The notes: a model not told the origin generated them from the sequence alone. Numbered from the stretch's first letter, positions 47,085 through 54,932 are shown. The stretch is 64,000 bases of DNA from Sulfurovum xiamenensis (GCF_030347995.1 NZ_JAQIBC010000001.1:558001-622000), one strand, 5' to 3'. Program-made: numbers and translations.

Positions 47085-47939
47085 TCATACTGTTTTTCTT
47101 CCTAGAAAATAGAACTTGGCCACAGAGATAATGGCAAAACTGACGACAAATAAAATTAGTGCAAGGTAATACATACTGCTCATCTCAAGATCTTGTGCCT
47201 CTGCAAAATTATTTGCAAGTAATACAGGAATCGAAGTCGTAGGATCCGTCACTCTGCTTGGAATGCTCATCACTGAACCGATAAGGAATGCCACTGCCAT
47301 CGTCTCACCCAATGCACGTCCAAGTGCCAGGATAATAGACCCGATGATCCCTCCCTTGGCATAAGGCATGACCACATCCTTGATCACTTCAAACTTGGTA
47401 GCACCCATCGCATAGGCTGATTCTTTGAGCACTGACGGTGCGGTATTCATCGCATCTCTGGTGATCGCTGCCATAAAAGGAATGATCATGATCGCCAACA
47501 CGATACCCGCGGTCAATAACCCTACACCGTTCCCTCCCACCGTTGCCTGTACGATAGGGGCAAAGTAAAAAAGTCCCCACATTCCATAAATAATGCTTGG
47601 AATAGCTGCCAGTAACTCGATGGCTATCGAGACAGGCTTTACCAGTTTTTCAGTCGCAATTTCTGTTAGAAAGATTGCAATTCCCATCGCCAATGGTGTC
47701 GCAATCGCCATAGCGATCAGTGTACTGAGTAAAGTACCTATGATAGGTACATACCCGCCAAAGATACCGCCTTCATCATCTTCATCCGCTTCCCACGTTT
47801 CATTGTATAAGAAATCAAAGCCAAATTCGTGCAATGCATCTTGTGCATAAGAAAATAGTACCGCAAAGATCCCTACCAAGATAAAAAAGGAGAGTGTCGC
47901 AGAGAAAAAAGAGAAATTCTTAAAGAGTTTACCACTCAT
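47085..47939 (-). CDS. pstC: Phosphate ABC transporter permease PstC
   Basis: This 284-residue permease has six helices. The coupling loop ESAYAMGATKFEVIKDVVMPYA and the family motif LGRALGETMAVAFLIG are present. It starts a transcript of its own: a Pho box and TACAAT lie upstream, and a hairpin separates it from pstS. The ribosome site is GAAGG before ATG. Confidence 0.96.
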   Translation of the reverse strand: MSGKLFKNFSFFSATLSFFILVGIFAVLFSYAQDALHEFGFDFLYNETWEADEDDEGGIFGGYVPIIGTLLSTLIAMAIATPLAMGIAIFLTEIATEKLVKPVSIAIELLAAIPSIIYGMWGLFYFAPIVQATVGGNGVGLLTAGIVLAIMIIPFMAAITRDAMNTAPSVLKESAYAMGATKFEVIKDVVMPYAKGGIIGSIILALGRALGETMAVAFLIGSVMSIPSRVTDPTTSIPVLLANNFAEAQDLEMSSMYYLALILFVVSFAIISVAKFYFLGRKTV

Positions 47940-47966
47940 GTAACGCCTTCATAATTAATTGGGAGG

Positions 47967-47999
47967 ATTGTAATAAAAGTTGGTTACATTTTAGTTACA
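47967..47999 (-). promoter_or_regulatory. Pho-box promoter of pstCAB
   Basis: On the coding strand there are two TGTAAC hexamers (47994-47999 and 47983-47988) with an 11-bp period, then 10 bp, then TACAAT at 47967-47972. This is the layout of PhoB-activated promoters, where the repeats replace the -35. The expected start lies about 22 bases before pstC. Confidence 0.75.
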
Positions 48000-48061
48000 A
48001 ATCACATTCTTTCTAGGATAAATATATTCAAGGAGTGAGAAAATCAGTGTGATTTGTGAAG

Positions 48062-48083
48062 AGGCTCTCCAAATGGAGAGCCT
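48062..48083 (-). terminator. Strong hairpin between pstS and pstC
   Basis: A 9-bp perfect stem (AGGCTCTCC with GGAGAGCCT, 4-base loop) lies 25 bp after the pstS stop codon. It lacks a T-run, so it may act as a partial terminator or an RNA stabiliser that keeps PstS in excess over the membrane subunits. Confidence 0.55.
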
Positions 48084-48107
48084 GGGGTGTGTAGTGTTTA
48101 AAACGTT

Positions 48108-49109
48108 TTATTTAATTTTTTTAGCTTCCCAATACTTTCTGATCTGATCTTTAGTGGATGCAGGAAGTGGCACATAACCAAGATCTGTTGCTGCTTTATC
48201 CCCATTCGTATATGCCCAGTCGATAAATGCCGTTACTTGTTTATTTGTTTCCATTTTTTCTTCCGGAAGCAAGATAAATGTAGCTGCTACGATAGGGTAC
48301 GAAGTAGCACCTGCCGGGTCACCGATCACCGCATAAAAATCATTGTCAGCCGTCCAGCTTGCATATTTGGCTGCATCTTGGAAAGATTGTAACGTTGGAT
48401 TGATATATTGACCTTCTTTGTTTTCGATCTGTGCTGCGGCCAATCCTAATTTTTCTTTATATGAGTACTCAATATACCCGATAGAGTTTTTGATCTGCTG
48501 GATATTTGCTGATACACCTGAGTTTGATTTACCTGCAACCACTTTTGCTGCTTTCCAAGTAGGTTTTTTGCTTACTTTGATCTTTTCATCCAATTTGTTC
48601 AAGAAGTATGTAAAGTTAAAGGTTGTACCTGACTTGTCAGCTCTTACTGCTACTGTGATAGGCTCATGTGGCAATTTTAAACCGGCATTTTGTGCCATGA
48701 TCGCTTCATCATCCCAGTGTGTAATGCTTCCACTAAAGATACCTGCGATCGCTGCACGGCTTAGTTTAAGTTCTCCATCTTTTATACCATCGATGTTATA
48801 CGCTAGAACCACTGAACCCACGACTGTAGGGAACATATAAAGTTTATCTTTTTTAAGCGCTTTTGGCTTAAGCGGTTTATCTGAACCAGCAAAATCAACC
48901 ATTCTTTTAGTAATGGATTTGACACCGTCACCAGAACCTGTTGGTGTATAATTCACTTGATTTTTTGTTGCAGCATAATACTCTGCTGTCCAAGCCTTAT
49001 ATATAGGCCCAGGGAATGATGCCCCTCTACCTTTAAGTTCATCAGCATTGACTGCTGAGAGTGCTACTGAAGCTGCCACTGCTGCCGTAAGAATTTTTTT
49101 CAATGTCAT
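48108..49109 (-). CDS. pstS: Periplasmic phosphate-binding protein PstS
   Basis: This 333-residue binding protein has a signal peptide (MTLKKILTAAVAASVALSAVNA) and the phosphate-contacting motifs GRGASFPGPIYKAW, GSGDGVK, FAGSDKPL and RADKSGTTFNFT. It captures phosphate for PstCAB. Its own Pho-box promoter with up to four repeats lies 60-100 bp upstream. The C-terminus is standard. Confidence 0.97.
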   Translation of the reverse strand: MTLKKILTAAVAASVALSAVNADELKGRGASFPGPIYKAWTAEYYAATKNQVNYTPTGSGDGVKSITKRMVDFAGSDKPLKPKALKKDKLYMFPTVVGSVVLAYNIDGIKDGELKLSRAAIAGIFSGSITHWDDEAIMAQNAGLKLPHEPITVAVRADKSGTTFNFTYFLNKLDEKIKVSKKPTWKAAKVVAGKSNSGVSANIQQIKNSIGYIEYSYKEKLGLAAAQIENKEGQYINPTLQSFQDAAKYASWTADNDFYAVIGDPAGATSYPIVAATFILLPEEKMETNKQVTAFIDWAYTNGDKAATDLGYVPLPASTKDQIRKYWEAKKIK

Positions 49110-49168
49110 GGTTTGTTTCCTTGAGAAATAAATTGTCCTCTTTGTCCATCAGACTTGGGATTGGACGA

Positions 49169-49212
49169 AGTATAAAACAACTTGGAAACATTTTGGTTAC
49201 AGAATGTAATCA
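49169..49212 (-). promoter_or_regulatory. Pho-box promoter of pstS, four repeat units
   Basis: Coding-strand hexamers with an exact 11-bp period: TGATTA (49207-49212), TGTAAC (49196-49201), TGTTTC (49185-49190) and TGTTTT (49174-49179). The middle pair stands 10 bp from the -10 TATACT (49169-49174). The outermost unit touches the stop of the upstream acyltransferase gene. Confidence 0.75.
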
Positions 49213-50925
49213 ATTGGAAAAATATCGCTTTCGTTTTGTCTCTTTGAGTAACTTTAGGTCTGTGATGATAAAACCATCTATACAATGGTTAAAATCTTTG
49301 TCATATCCAAAATCCAAGAATTGTACACCACCCTCTTCACAAAGCTCAGAATACTGTTTGAACAGTGTAGGTACCGTATATCCCATAAATCCTAACTCTT
49401 CTTTGAGTGTTCTCATATCCGCTTTGTAGTCCACGCCGGTAAATACATTCTTACAATGCTCCTCTACCCATTTTGATGGGATATACGGTACTTTATGTTG
49501 TACCAATGTCTCTTTTGAAGCAAAATATGTTTGATAAAAGTAGATCATCATCCCTCGTGCCTTTTGGTTAAAGGTATCACTTAAACTCACCGCACCAAAA
49601 AGATACTGTATGTCAGGACGGCTTTTTATATACGCCCCTATACCCTGCCAAAGATAGTCTAATGCTCTGGAGTTCCAGTATTTTGGCTGTACAAAACTTC
49701 TTCCAAGTTCTACACCTTTTTCCAGATAAGGTTCAAACTTCCGATCAAATTTAAATAGTGTATTGGTATAAAGTCCCTCCATGTCAAAATCATGGATGAT
49801 CTCTTTACATATCCCCAGGCGATAGGCACCTGCTATCTCCAGTGCTTCATCATCCCATATGATCAAATGCTTGTAGTAAAAGTCATAGCCGTCTATGTCA
49901 CGTTTTTTACCGCTTCCTTCCCCTACATGACGAAAACTTATCTCACGCAATCTTCCTATCTCTTTAATAACACAGTTCTCTATTTCGGATTCATAGATGA
50001 TAATACTTTTACCATCCATTGTTTTCCCTAAAGGTATACCATTTTTAAGTTCTGCTTTCAGTTCACTACGTGCTTCTGGCACAGATATCTCATTATAGGT
50101 TGCAAATATCGGTTTATGATTTTTTGATACTTTATAGAAGTGTTTTCTTAGAAGCTTCACTGTCTCTTTTCGTGAGATATTTGGTACATTATAGGCATCA
50201 AAAGGGATCGTTTTCCCTATAGTAAATTCGATATTTTTCCCTTTTGCTTTAAACATCTCATGCGGCAATGTTGCCGTTGCCAAAGAACGATTCAGCATGG
50301 AAAGTAGATAAAAATTGTTAGAATTCTTCGCTCTGATGTAAATAGGAAGGATAGGTGCCTGCATCTTGGACGCGATCTTTAAAAATCCGCTTTTCCATGG
50401 TGTGTCTTTGATTCCATTGGGCTTTGCTCGGCTTACTTCTCCCGAAGGAAATATGATCACTGCCTGTTCTGCTTTCAATGCATCATATATATTTTTAACG
50501 GTCTCTTTGTCCATTTTCCCATTGATATTGTCTACCGGGATAAGAATATCTCTGAGGTTATCAAACTGCGACAAAAAAGAGTTTGCAACGATCTTGATAT
50601 CTTTTCGCACATTTTTAACTAGATGCAGCAATGCCATAGCATCGAGTGCACCCAATGGATGGTTGGCTATGATAACCGTACGTCCATAAGTGGGGATACG
50701 CGTCAGCTCATTGGTCTTCAACCCGATAGAGATATCAAAATAATCAATGATCGCTTCTACATAAGAAAAGGTATCCTTATGGGCATTCATCGCTATGAAG
50801 GTATTGATCTCATTTTCGTGAAACAACTTTTTCATTCCACTGAACAATAGTTTTTTTGCTATATTTGGGAAAGTCTCAATTTCGGGATAATGGTGCACCA
50901 TATAATTTTCTACACTGATTTGCAT
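49210..50925 (-). CDS. olsF: Bifunctional acyltransferase, probable ornithine-lipid synthase OlsF
   Basis: This 571-residue two-domain protein has an N-terminal glycerolphosphate-type acyltransferase with the H-x4-D motif NHPLGALD (H89, D94) and FPSGEVSR (159-166). The C-terminal half (about 310-545) resembles the OlsB/hemolysin-type GNAT acyltransferases, with YRLGICKEI and GRSFVQPKYWN. This order, OlsA-like then OlsB-like, is that of OlsF, which makes ornithine lipids free of phosphorus in one protein. Its place beside pstS and behind a Pho box supports induction by phosphate starvation. It is coupled to the small gene upstream by TAATG. Substrate is inferred. Confidence 0.8.
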   Translation of the reverse strand: MQISVENYMVHHYPEIETFPNIAKKLLFSGMKKLFHENEINTFIAMNAHKDTFSYVEAIIDYFDISIGLKTNELTRIPTYGRTVIIANHPLGALDAMALLHLVKNVRKDIKIVANSFLSQFDNLRDILIPVDNINGKMDKETVKNIYDALKAEQAVIIFPSGEVSRAKPNGIKDTPWKSGFLKIASKMQAPILPIYIRAKNSNNFYLLSMLNRSLATATLPHEMFKAKGKNIEFTIGKTIPFDAYNVPNISRKETVKLLRKHFYKVSKNHKPIFATYNEISVPEARSELKAELKNGIPLGKTMDGKSIIIYESEIENCVIKEIGRLREISFRHVGEGSGKKRDIDGYDFYYKHLIIWDDEALEIAGAYRLGICKEIIHDFDMEGLYTNTLFKFDRKFEPYLEKGVELGRSFVQPKYWNSRALDYLWQGIGAYIKSRPDIQYLFGAVSLSDTFNQKARGMMIYFYQTYFASKETLVQHKVPYIPSKWVEEHCKNVFTGVDYKADMRTLKEELGFMGYTVPTLFKQYSELCEEGGVQFLDFGYDKDFNHCIDGFIITDLKLLKETKRKRYFSN

Positions 50926-51134
50926 TAGGCTATCCTATAAGTATGATTGATGACATCAACAAGATGACGATGTACAGCTTTGACTTTCGTATGTGCATGA
51001 AAAAGTGCTTCAACCACTTCCCACTCTTCATAGATAGTACTGATAGCCTCTTCTTCATCTAACGAAAAAGTTTTTGCAACTCTTTTAGCAAGTTTTGCTA
51101 TCTGTTTGTCCGATATTAAGATTTCATCTTTCAT
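50925..51134 (-). CDS. Small protein coupled to OlsF
   Basis: This 69-residue, probably helical and soluble protein (MKDEILISDKQIAKLAKR at the start, histidine-rich AHTKVKAVHRHL near the end) has no recognised family. Its stop codon overlaps the olsF start (TAATG), and GGAGAG precedes the ATG at 51134. Another ATG four codons upstream has a worse ribosome site. A Pho-box promoter lies just upstream. Tight coupling suggests a partner or regulator of the acyltransferase. Confidence 0.7.
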   Translation of the reverse strand: MKDEILISDKQIAKLAKRVAKTFSLDEEEAISTIYEEWEVVEALFHAHTKVKAVHRHLVDVINHTYRIA

Positions 51135-51160
51135 AGATCTCTCCATTAACCTTATATAAT

Positions 51161-51193
51161 ATAATAAGATAAAGTGATAACATATTTATAACA
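51161..51193 (-). promoter_or_regulatory. Pho-box promoter of the small gene and olsF
   Basis: Two TGTTAT hexamers on the coding strand (51188-51193 and 51177-51182) with an 11-bp period, then 10 bp, then TATTAT (51161-51166). The surroundings are AT-rich, so each part alone is weak; the exact spacing is what supports it. The start would lie about 20 bases before the small gene. Confidence 0.6.
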
Positions 51194-51260
51194 AGTGCAT
51201 CTACATGGAGAGGTATTTGAAGAGTATCATCATACAATAATGGGAAGGGCATACCCTGTA

Positions 51261-51950
51261 TTACTGGAACTTATATCCAATCCCTCTTACAGGGACAATA
51301 TACTCTTTATCTTCATGGGGATCGATCTTTTTCTTCAAACGGTTGATCGTCACATTGACAGTACGCTTTTGGATATCTTCATTCTCATTCCATATATTCT
51401 GAATCAGATATTCTCTTCCAAGGGCTTTATTTTTATTTTTGATGAACAGGCTAAGGAGTTCAAACTCTAACTTAGTCAGTTCTATCTCCTGACTGTCTAT
51501 ATATGTCTTACGCGTATTAAAATCCATGATAATGTCTCTAGCTGTTAATCTCTCATGTTCTATCGCATTGGTACGTCTAAGGATCGCTTTGACACGATAG
51601 AGCAGCTCTTTCATGTTAAATGGTTTTCGTAAGTAATCATCTCCTCCCCGCAAGAAGCCCTCTTCTATCTCCTCATCCCTATCCTTTGCAGAAACGAACA
51701 TGACAGGTATGGTTACACCTTTATCCCGAAGATAACTCACAAATTCACTTCCTTCCACCCGGGGAAGTGTACGGTCTACAAGCATCAGATCTATATTCTC
51801 TTGTTCCAGTATAGACTCCACACCTTTGGTAGAAGTAGCCCCGATGACCTTATACCCCTCTTTGAGAAGATGAAACGTTTCTAATTCAAGTAAATCTTCA
51901 TTGTCTTCAATACTTAAAATTGTTGCCGTAGGATCGATTGCTTTTACCAT
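51261..51950 (-). CDS. OmpR-family response regulator (RR2)
   Basis: This 229-residue regulator has phospho-acceptor D59 in LMLVDRTLPR, the conserved lysine in LRKPF, and a winged helix ending in VRGIGYKFQ. It is related to, but more distant from, the other two regulators in this region. I start it at ATG 51950, which has AAAGG upstream; the frame can reach 51992 but without a ribosome site. A Pho box lies upstream. It may be cotranscribed with the small gene and olsF. No kinase is adjacent. Confidence 0.88.
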   Translation of the reverse strand: MVKAIDPTATILSIEDNEDLLELETFHLLKEGYKVIGATSTKGVESILEQENIDLMLVDRTLPRVEGSEFVSYLRDKGVTIPVMFVSAKDRDEEIEEGFLRGGDDYLRKPFNMKELLYRVKAILRRTNAIEHERLTARDIIMDFNTRKTYIDSQEIELTKLEFELLSLFIKNKNKALGREYLIQNIWNENEDIQKRTVNVTINRLKKKIDPHEDKEYIVPVRGIGYKFQ

Positions 51951-52014
51951 GAACAAACCTTTTTGATCTCTATTAATCTTTATATGTCTCAAAGTACATA
52001 TTATTCATGAAGGC

Positions 52015-52047
52015 ATAGTATAAAAAAGTGGTTTCATTTTGGTAACA
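52015..52047 (-). promoter_or_regulatory. Pho-box promoter of RR2
   Basis: Coding-strand hexamers TGTTAC (52042-52047) and TGAAAC (52031-52036), 11-bp period, then 10 bp to TACTAT (52015-52020). A TATACT two bases further upstream (52017-52022) is an alternative -10. It is back-to-back with the psiE promoter. Confidence 0.6.
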
Positions 52048-52064
52048 TTTTCTATCCTAATGTA

Positions 52065-52080
52065 CCCCCCCCTTTTTTTT
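52065..52080 (+). repeat. Homopolymer tract C8-T8 between two Pho promoters
   Basis: Eight C residues are followed directly by eight T residues. Such tracts can change length by slipped-strand mispairing in Campylobacterota. It lies between the divergent Pho boxes of RR2 and psiE, so length change might alter spacing between bound regulators rather than a reading frame. Confidence 0.5.
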
Positions 52081-52084
52081 ATAT

Positions 52085-52117
52085 GGTTATCAATCTGTTA
52101 TCCATTGCTTCTACAAT
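52085..52117 (+). promoter_or_regulatory. Pho-box promoter of psiE, leaderless start
   Basis: Plus-strand hexamers GGTTAT (52085-52090) and TGTTAT (52096-52101), 11-bp period, then 10 bp, then TACAAT (52112-52117). The ATG of the PsiE-like gene follows five bases later, so transcription should begin at or near the start codon. Confidence 0.6.
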
Positions 52118-52122
52118 TTTAT

Positions 52123-52488
52123 ATGCATTTTATAAAAAAGAATTACGAATTACTGCTTGCATCTATGATATTTTTGATGATAATTGCTTTACACTATCCA
52201 TTTTACAAAGCGATCATTCTTATGCTGGAGTTCATTGTGATCATAGAAGTGGTCAAAATGATTTCCGAGTTCATAAAAAAGAAAAGATTACGAATGAGGT
52301 ATGTGATCGATGTGTTTATTATCTTTTTGACGCGGGAGGTGATCATATTGACAACACACCCAGACAAAGATCACCAAGAGATACTCTTTTTACTTTTAGT
52401 GATCTTTGTCTTTTTTCTCTTTAGAATTTTAGCCGTACAGTTTTCACCTGCACACTCCAAAAGGAAAAAATCACAGACAAAATTTTAG
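52123..52488 (+). CDS. psiE: PsiE-like phosphate-starvation-inducible membrane protein
   Basis: This 121-residue protein has four hydrophobic helices. The stretch from LEFIVIIEVVKMISEF through RMRYVIDVFIIFLTREVIIL matches the PsiE core (an acidic helix followed by the R-Y and R-E pair), recalled from Escherichia coli PsiE. PsiE is induced by phosphate starvation, but its biochemical role is unknown. No ribosome site precedes the ATG at 52123. The frame is open back to a TTG at 52039 but that part overlaps the homopolymer tract and Pho boxes. The stop overlaps the convergent RR3 gene by 4 bases. Confidence 0.7.
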   Translation: MHFIKKNYELLLASMIFLMIIALHYPFYKAIILMLEFIVIIEVVKMISEFIKKKRLRMRYVIDVFIIFLTREVIILTTHPDKDHQEILFLLLVIFVFFLFRILAVQFSPAHSKRKKSQTKF

Positions 52489-53168
52489 AGCAATTTATAT
52501 CCAACACCCCAAACAGGAGCAAAATACTCTTTCACTCCTTCTGGATCGATCTTCTTTTTGAGTCTGTTCATTGCTACATTGATGGTTTTATCATGAAAGT
52601 TTGCACTGTCATCACCCCAAACTTCATCCCGTAAAAAATCTCTATCCAAAGGCTGATTTGGATTCTTGACAAAGGTATGGAGCAGTTTAAATTCCAAGTT
52701 GGTCAACTCTATGCGCTGATCCTCTATGAAAAGTTCACGTTTCTGCAGATCCAATATGAGGTCTCTGTATTTCACTTTATCCCCAGATGTAGCACCACTA
52801 CGCTTCAATAGTGCGGCTATTCTTAAAAGGAGTTCTTTACTGCTGAAGGGCTTTGTCATATAATCATCGCCTCCAGAGTGGAACCCTTCTTCCAAGTCAC
52901 TCTCTTTGTCTCTTGCCGTCAGGAAGAGTACTGGTATATCATACCCCAGGTCCCGTATTTTCGAGACAAATTCACTGCCTTCTACACCAGGAAGATTTCT
53001 ATCTACGATCATAAGGGCAGGATTTTCTTCTTCTAGGAACTGTTCTACGTTTTCCGTAGAGAGGAACCCTGTAACAGTGTATCCTTCTTTCTCAAGATGA
53101 TACTCAAGAAGTTCTAAAATATCTGGTTCGTCTTCAATGACGATGATTTCTATATCTCTGTTTTGCAT
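52485..53168 (-). CDS. PhoB-like OmpR-family response regulator (RR3)
   Basis: This 227-residue regulator is very similar to RR1: both start MQN, have the same phospho-acceptor D56 in VDRNLPG and share TGFLSTENVEQFLEEE. The winged helix ends in VWGVGYKLL. A Pho box and a -10 hexamer lie so close that the start codon is the expected transcription start. Induction by the regulator it resembles would form a positive loop. There is no neighbouring kinase. Confidence 0.9.
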   Translation of the reverse strand: MQNRDIEIIVIEDEPDILELLEYHLEKEGYTVTGFLSTENVEQFLEEENPALMIVDRNLPGVEGSEFVSKIRDLGYDIPVLFLTARDKESDLEEGFHSGGDDYMTKPFSSKELLLRIAALLKRSGATSGDKVKYRDLILDLQKRELFIEDQRIELTNLEFKLLHTFVKNPNQPLDRDFLRDEVWGDDSANFHDKTINVAMNRLKKKIDPEGVKEYFAPVWGVGYKLL

Positions 53169-53173
53169 CCTAT

Positions 53174-53206
53174 AGCATAGTATATCTTGATAACAATTTG
53201 ATTACA
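53174..53206 (-). promoter_or_regulatory. Pho-box promoter of RR3, leaderless start
   Basis: Coding-strand hexamers TGTAAT (53201-53206) and TGTTAT (53190-53195), 11-bp period, 10 bp gap, then TATGCT (53174-53179), five bases before ATG 53168. A TATACT at 53179-53184 is also present but does not fit the spacing of the other Pho promoters. Confidence 0.6.
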
Positions 53207-53314
53207 AAAAAGCGAGAAAAAGAGAGGTTTTTAGGAGGATAACGCAGGTATTTCTACCCACGTCAAAACGATACATACTTTGTGTAAAAGCTGATACGGT
53301 ACAGCAAATTTTTC

Positions 53315-54856
53315 TTAGCTCGCTACACCTTTAAGTATGAAGAAAATAATAGCAGAAAGCCCTGCTGCTGCCGGTACAGTTATGACCCATGCCGCTACGA
53401 TCTTTTTCACCATACCACGCTTCACATAATTTTCACGCAATGAACGCTTCAAGCTTTTTACTTTTTTCTTTTGCACTTTCACCGCTTCAATTAATTCGAC
53501 TTGTCTTTTATAATCCCCTGCCGCTTTCAATTCTGCAAGTTCCGCTTTCAGTGCATTGTGCTGTTCTACTTCTGCATGAAGTTTCTCTTGCTTGACACTC
53601 ATATCTTTACTGTCAAGCCACTCTCTAAGAAAACCTACACCAAATACTGCACCTACTGCAATATGCGTTGAAGATACAGGAAGTCCAAGCTGAGAAGCGA
53701 TAACCACTGTGATCGCCGCTGCCATCATAATAGAAAAGGCTCTCATTTGATCAAGTTCAGTAATCTCAGACCCTACTGTTCTGATAAGTCTTGGTCCAAA
53801 AAGTGCAAGACCTACAGAGATACCCACACCACCAACAACCATCACCCATAAAGGGATCGCTGCTTTTTCAGAAACTGCAAGTGTGGTCAGTGCATCATTG
53901 ACTGCAGCCAAAGGACCTACAGCATTGGCAACGTCATTTGCACCATGTGCAAAACTTAAAAGTGCCGCTGCAAAAATAAGAGGAATGGTAAAAAGCATAT
54001 TGACCGCTTCTCTAGTATTCTCCAAACCAACCACTTTTTTTGCTACGCGAGGCTTAACGATCAAGAATGTGATCACTCCTCCGATCACACCTAAAATCAA
54101 TGCCACAGAAAAAGGTGGTTTCTTGGTTTGAGGTAAGAAACTCAACAATTCTGTGATCGTTCCCCAGATATGTTTAAACCCTTTAAGCGTCAAATAGGTA
54201 ACAAAGGCTGCTGACATGATAGCAACAAGAGCAGGTACTACCTTTTTTGCTGCAGTTAATCTATCTTCCTTATAAATGATCTGTGATTTGATCACATAGA
54301 GGAAAATAGCTGCGATCACTCCACCCAGTACAGGTGAGATCACCCATGAAGCAGCGATCTTACCCATGGTTCCCCAAGACACGATAGCAAACCCACCTGC
54401 TGCTATACCACCTCCAAGAACACCACCCACGATAGAGTGTGTAGTTGAAACTGGTGCTTTAAGCCATGTTGCGAGATTCAGCCATAGTGCTGCGGCAAGC
54501 AGTGCCGCTGACATACCATAGACAAAAAGCATAGGGTCATTTCCAAAGGCATCTGGAGAGATGATCCCTTTTTTGATGGTACCTACCACATCACCACCTG
54601 CGATCAGTGCACCACCTGCTTCAAAAATAGAAGCGATAAAAACAGCTCCACCTATGGTCAATGCACCAGAACCTACTGCAGGCCCTACGTTATTGGCAAC
54701 ATCATTCGCACCAATGTTCATCGCCATATAGGCACCAAATACAGCTGCCAGTACTAAAAAGCCTCCGTGTGTTACTTGTCCCATGACGCTATTTGCATAA
54801 AATGCTACGGCTACAGCAAAGCCCGCACCCAGTATCATCTTTAATGTATTGTTCAT
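53315..54856 (-). CDS. pit: Inorganic phosphate transporter, PiT family
   Basis: This 513-residue transporter has two PiT signature repeats, GANDVANNVGPAVGSGALT near residue 50 and HGANDVANAVGPLAAV near 310, and about 11 helices. An uncommon charged coiled segment (about 415-475) lies before the last helix. PiT proteins carry metal-phosphate with protons or sodium at low affinity. Unusually, its promoter carries Pho boxes in an activating position, suggesting induction at low phosphate. Confidence 0.95.
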   Translation of the reverse strand: MNNTLKMILGAGFAVAVAFYANSVMGQVTHGGFLVLAAVFGAYMAMNIGANDVANNVGPAVGSGALTIGGAVFIASIFEAGGALIAGGDVVGTIKKGIISPDAFGNDPMLFVYGMSAALLAAALWLNLATWLKAPVSTTHSIVGGVLGGGIAAGGFAIVSWGTMGKIAASWVISPVLGGVIAAIFLYVIKSQIIYKEDRLTAAKKVVPALVAIMSAAFVTYLTLKGFKHIWGTITELLSFLPQTKKPPFSVALILGVIGGVITFLIVKPRVAKKVVGLENTREAVNMLFTIPLIFAAALLSFAHGANDVANAVGPLAAVNDALTTLAVSEKAAIPLWVMVVGGVGISVGLALFGPRLIRTVGSEITELDQMRAFSIMMAAAITVVIASQLGLPVSSTHIAVGAVFGVGFLREWLDSKDMSVKQEKLHAEVEQHNALKAELAELKAAGDYKRQVELIEAVKVQKKKVKSLKRSLRENYVKRGMVKKIVAAWVITVPAAAGLSAIIFFILKGVAS

Positions 54857-54888
54857 CTACATTCCTTCATATCTATATTAATCGTGGA

Positions 54889-54932
54889 AGTATAGTAGAA
54901 AAGTATTACAATTTTGTTACCAAAATGTAACC
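54889..54932 (-). promoter_or_regulatory. Pho-box promoter of pit, three repeat units
   Basis: Coding-strand hexamers GGTTAC (54927-54932), GGTAAC (54916-54921) and TGTAAT (54905-54910), all with an 11-bp period, then 10 bp to TATACT (54889-54894). The start would lie about 27 bases before the gene. Confidence 0.7.

Noticed and set aside
52039-52122. Longer PsiE-like protein starting at TTG 52039 or ATG 52060
   Set aside because: This part overlaps the homopolymer tract and the Pho boxes, has no ribosome site, and adds residues outside the PsiE core.
53290-53305. Hairpin after pit as a terminator
   Set aside because: Only four base pairs with an eight-base loop; too weak to call.
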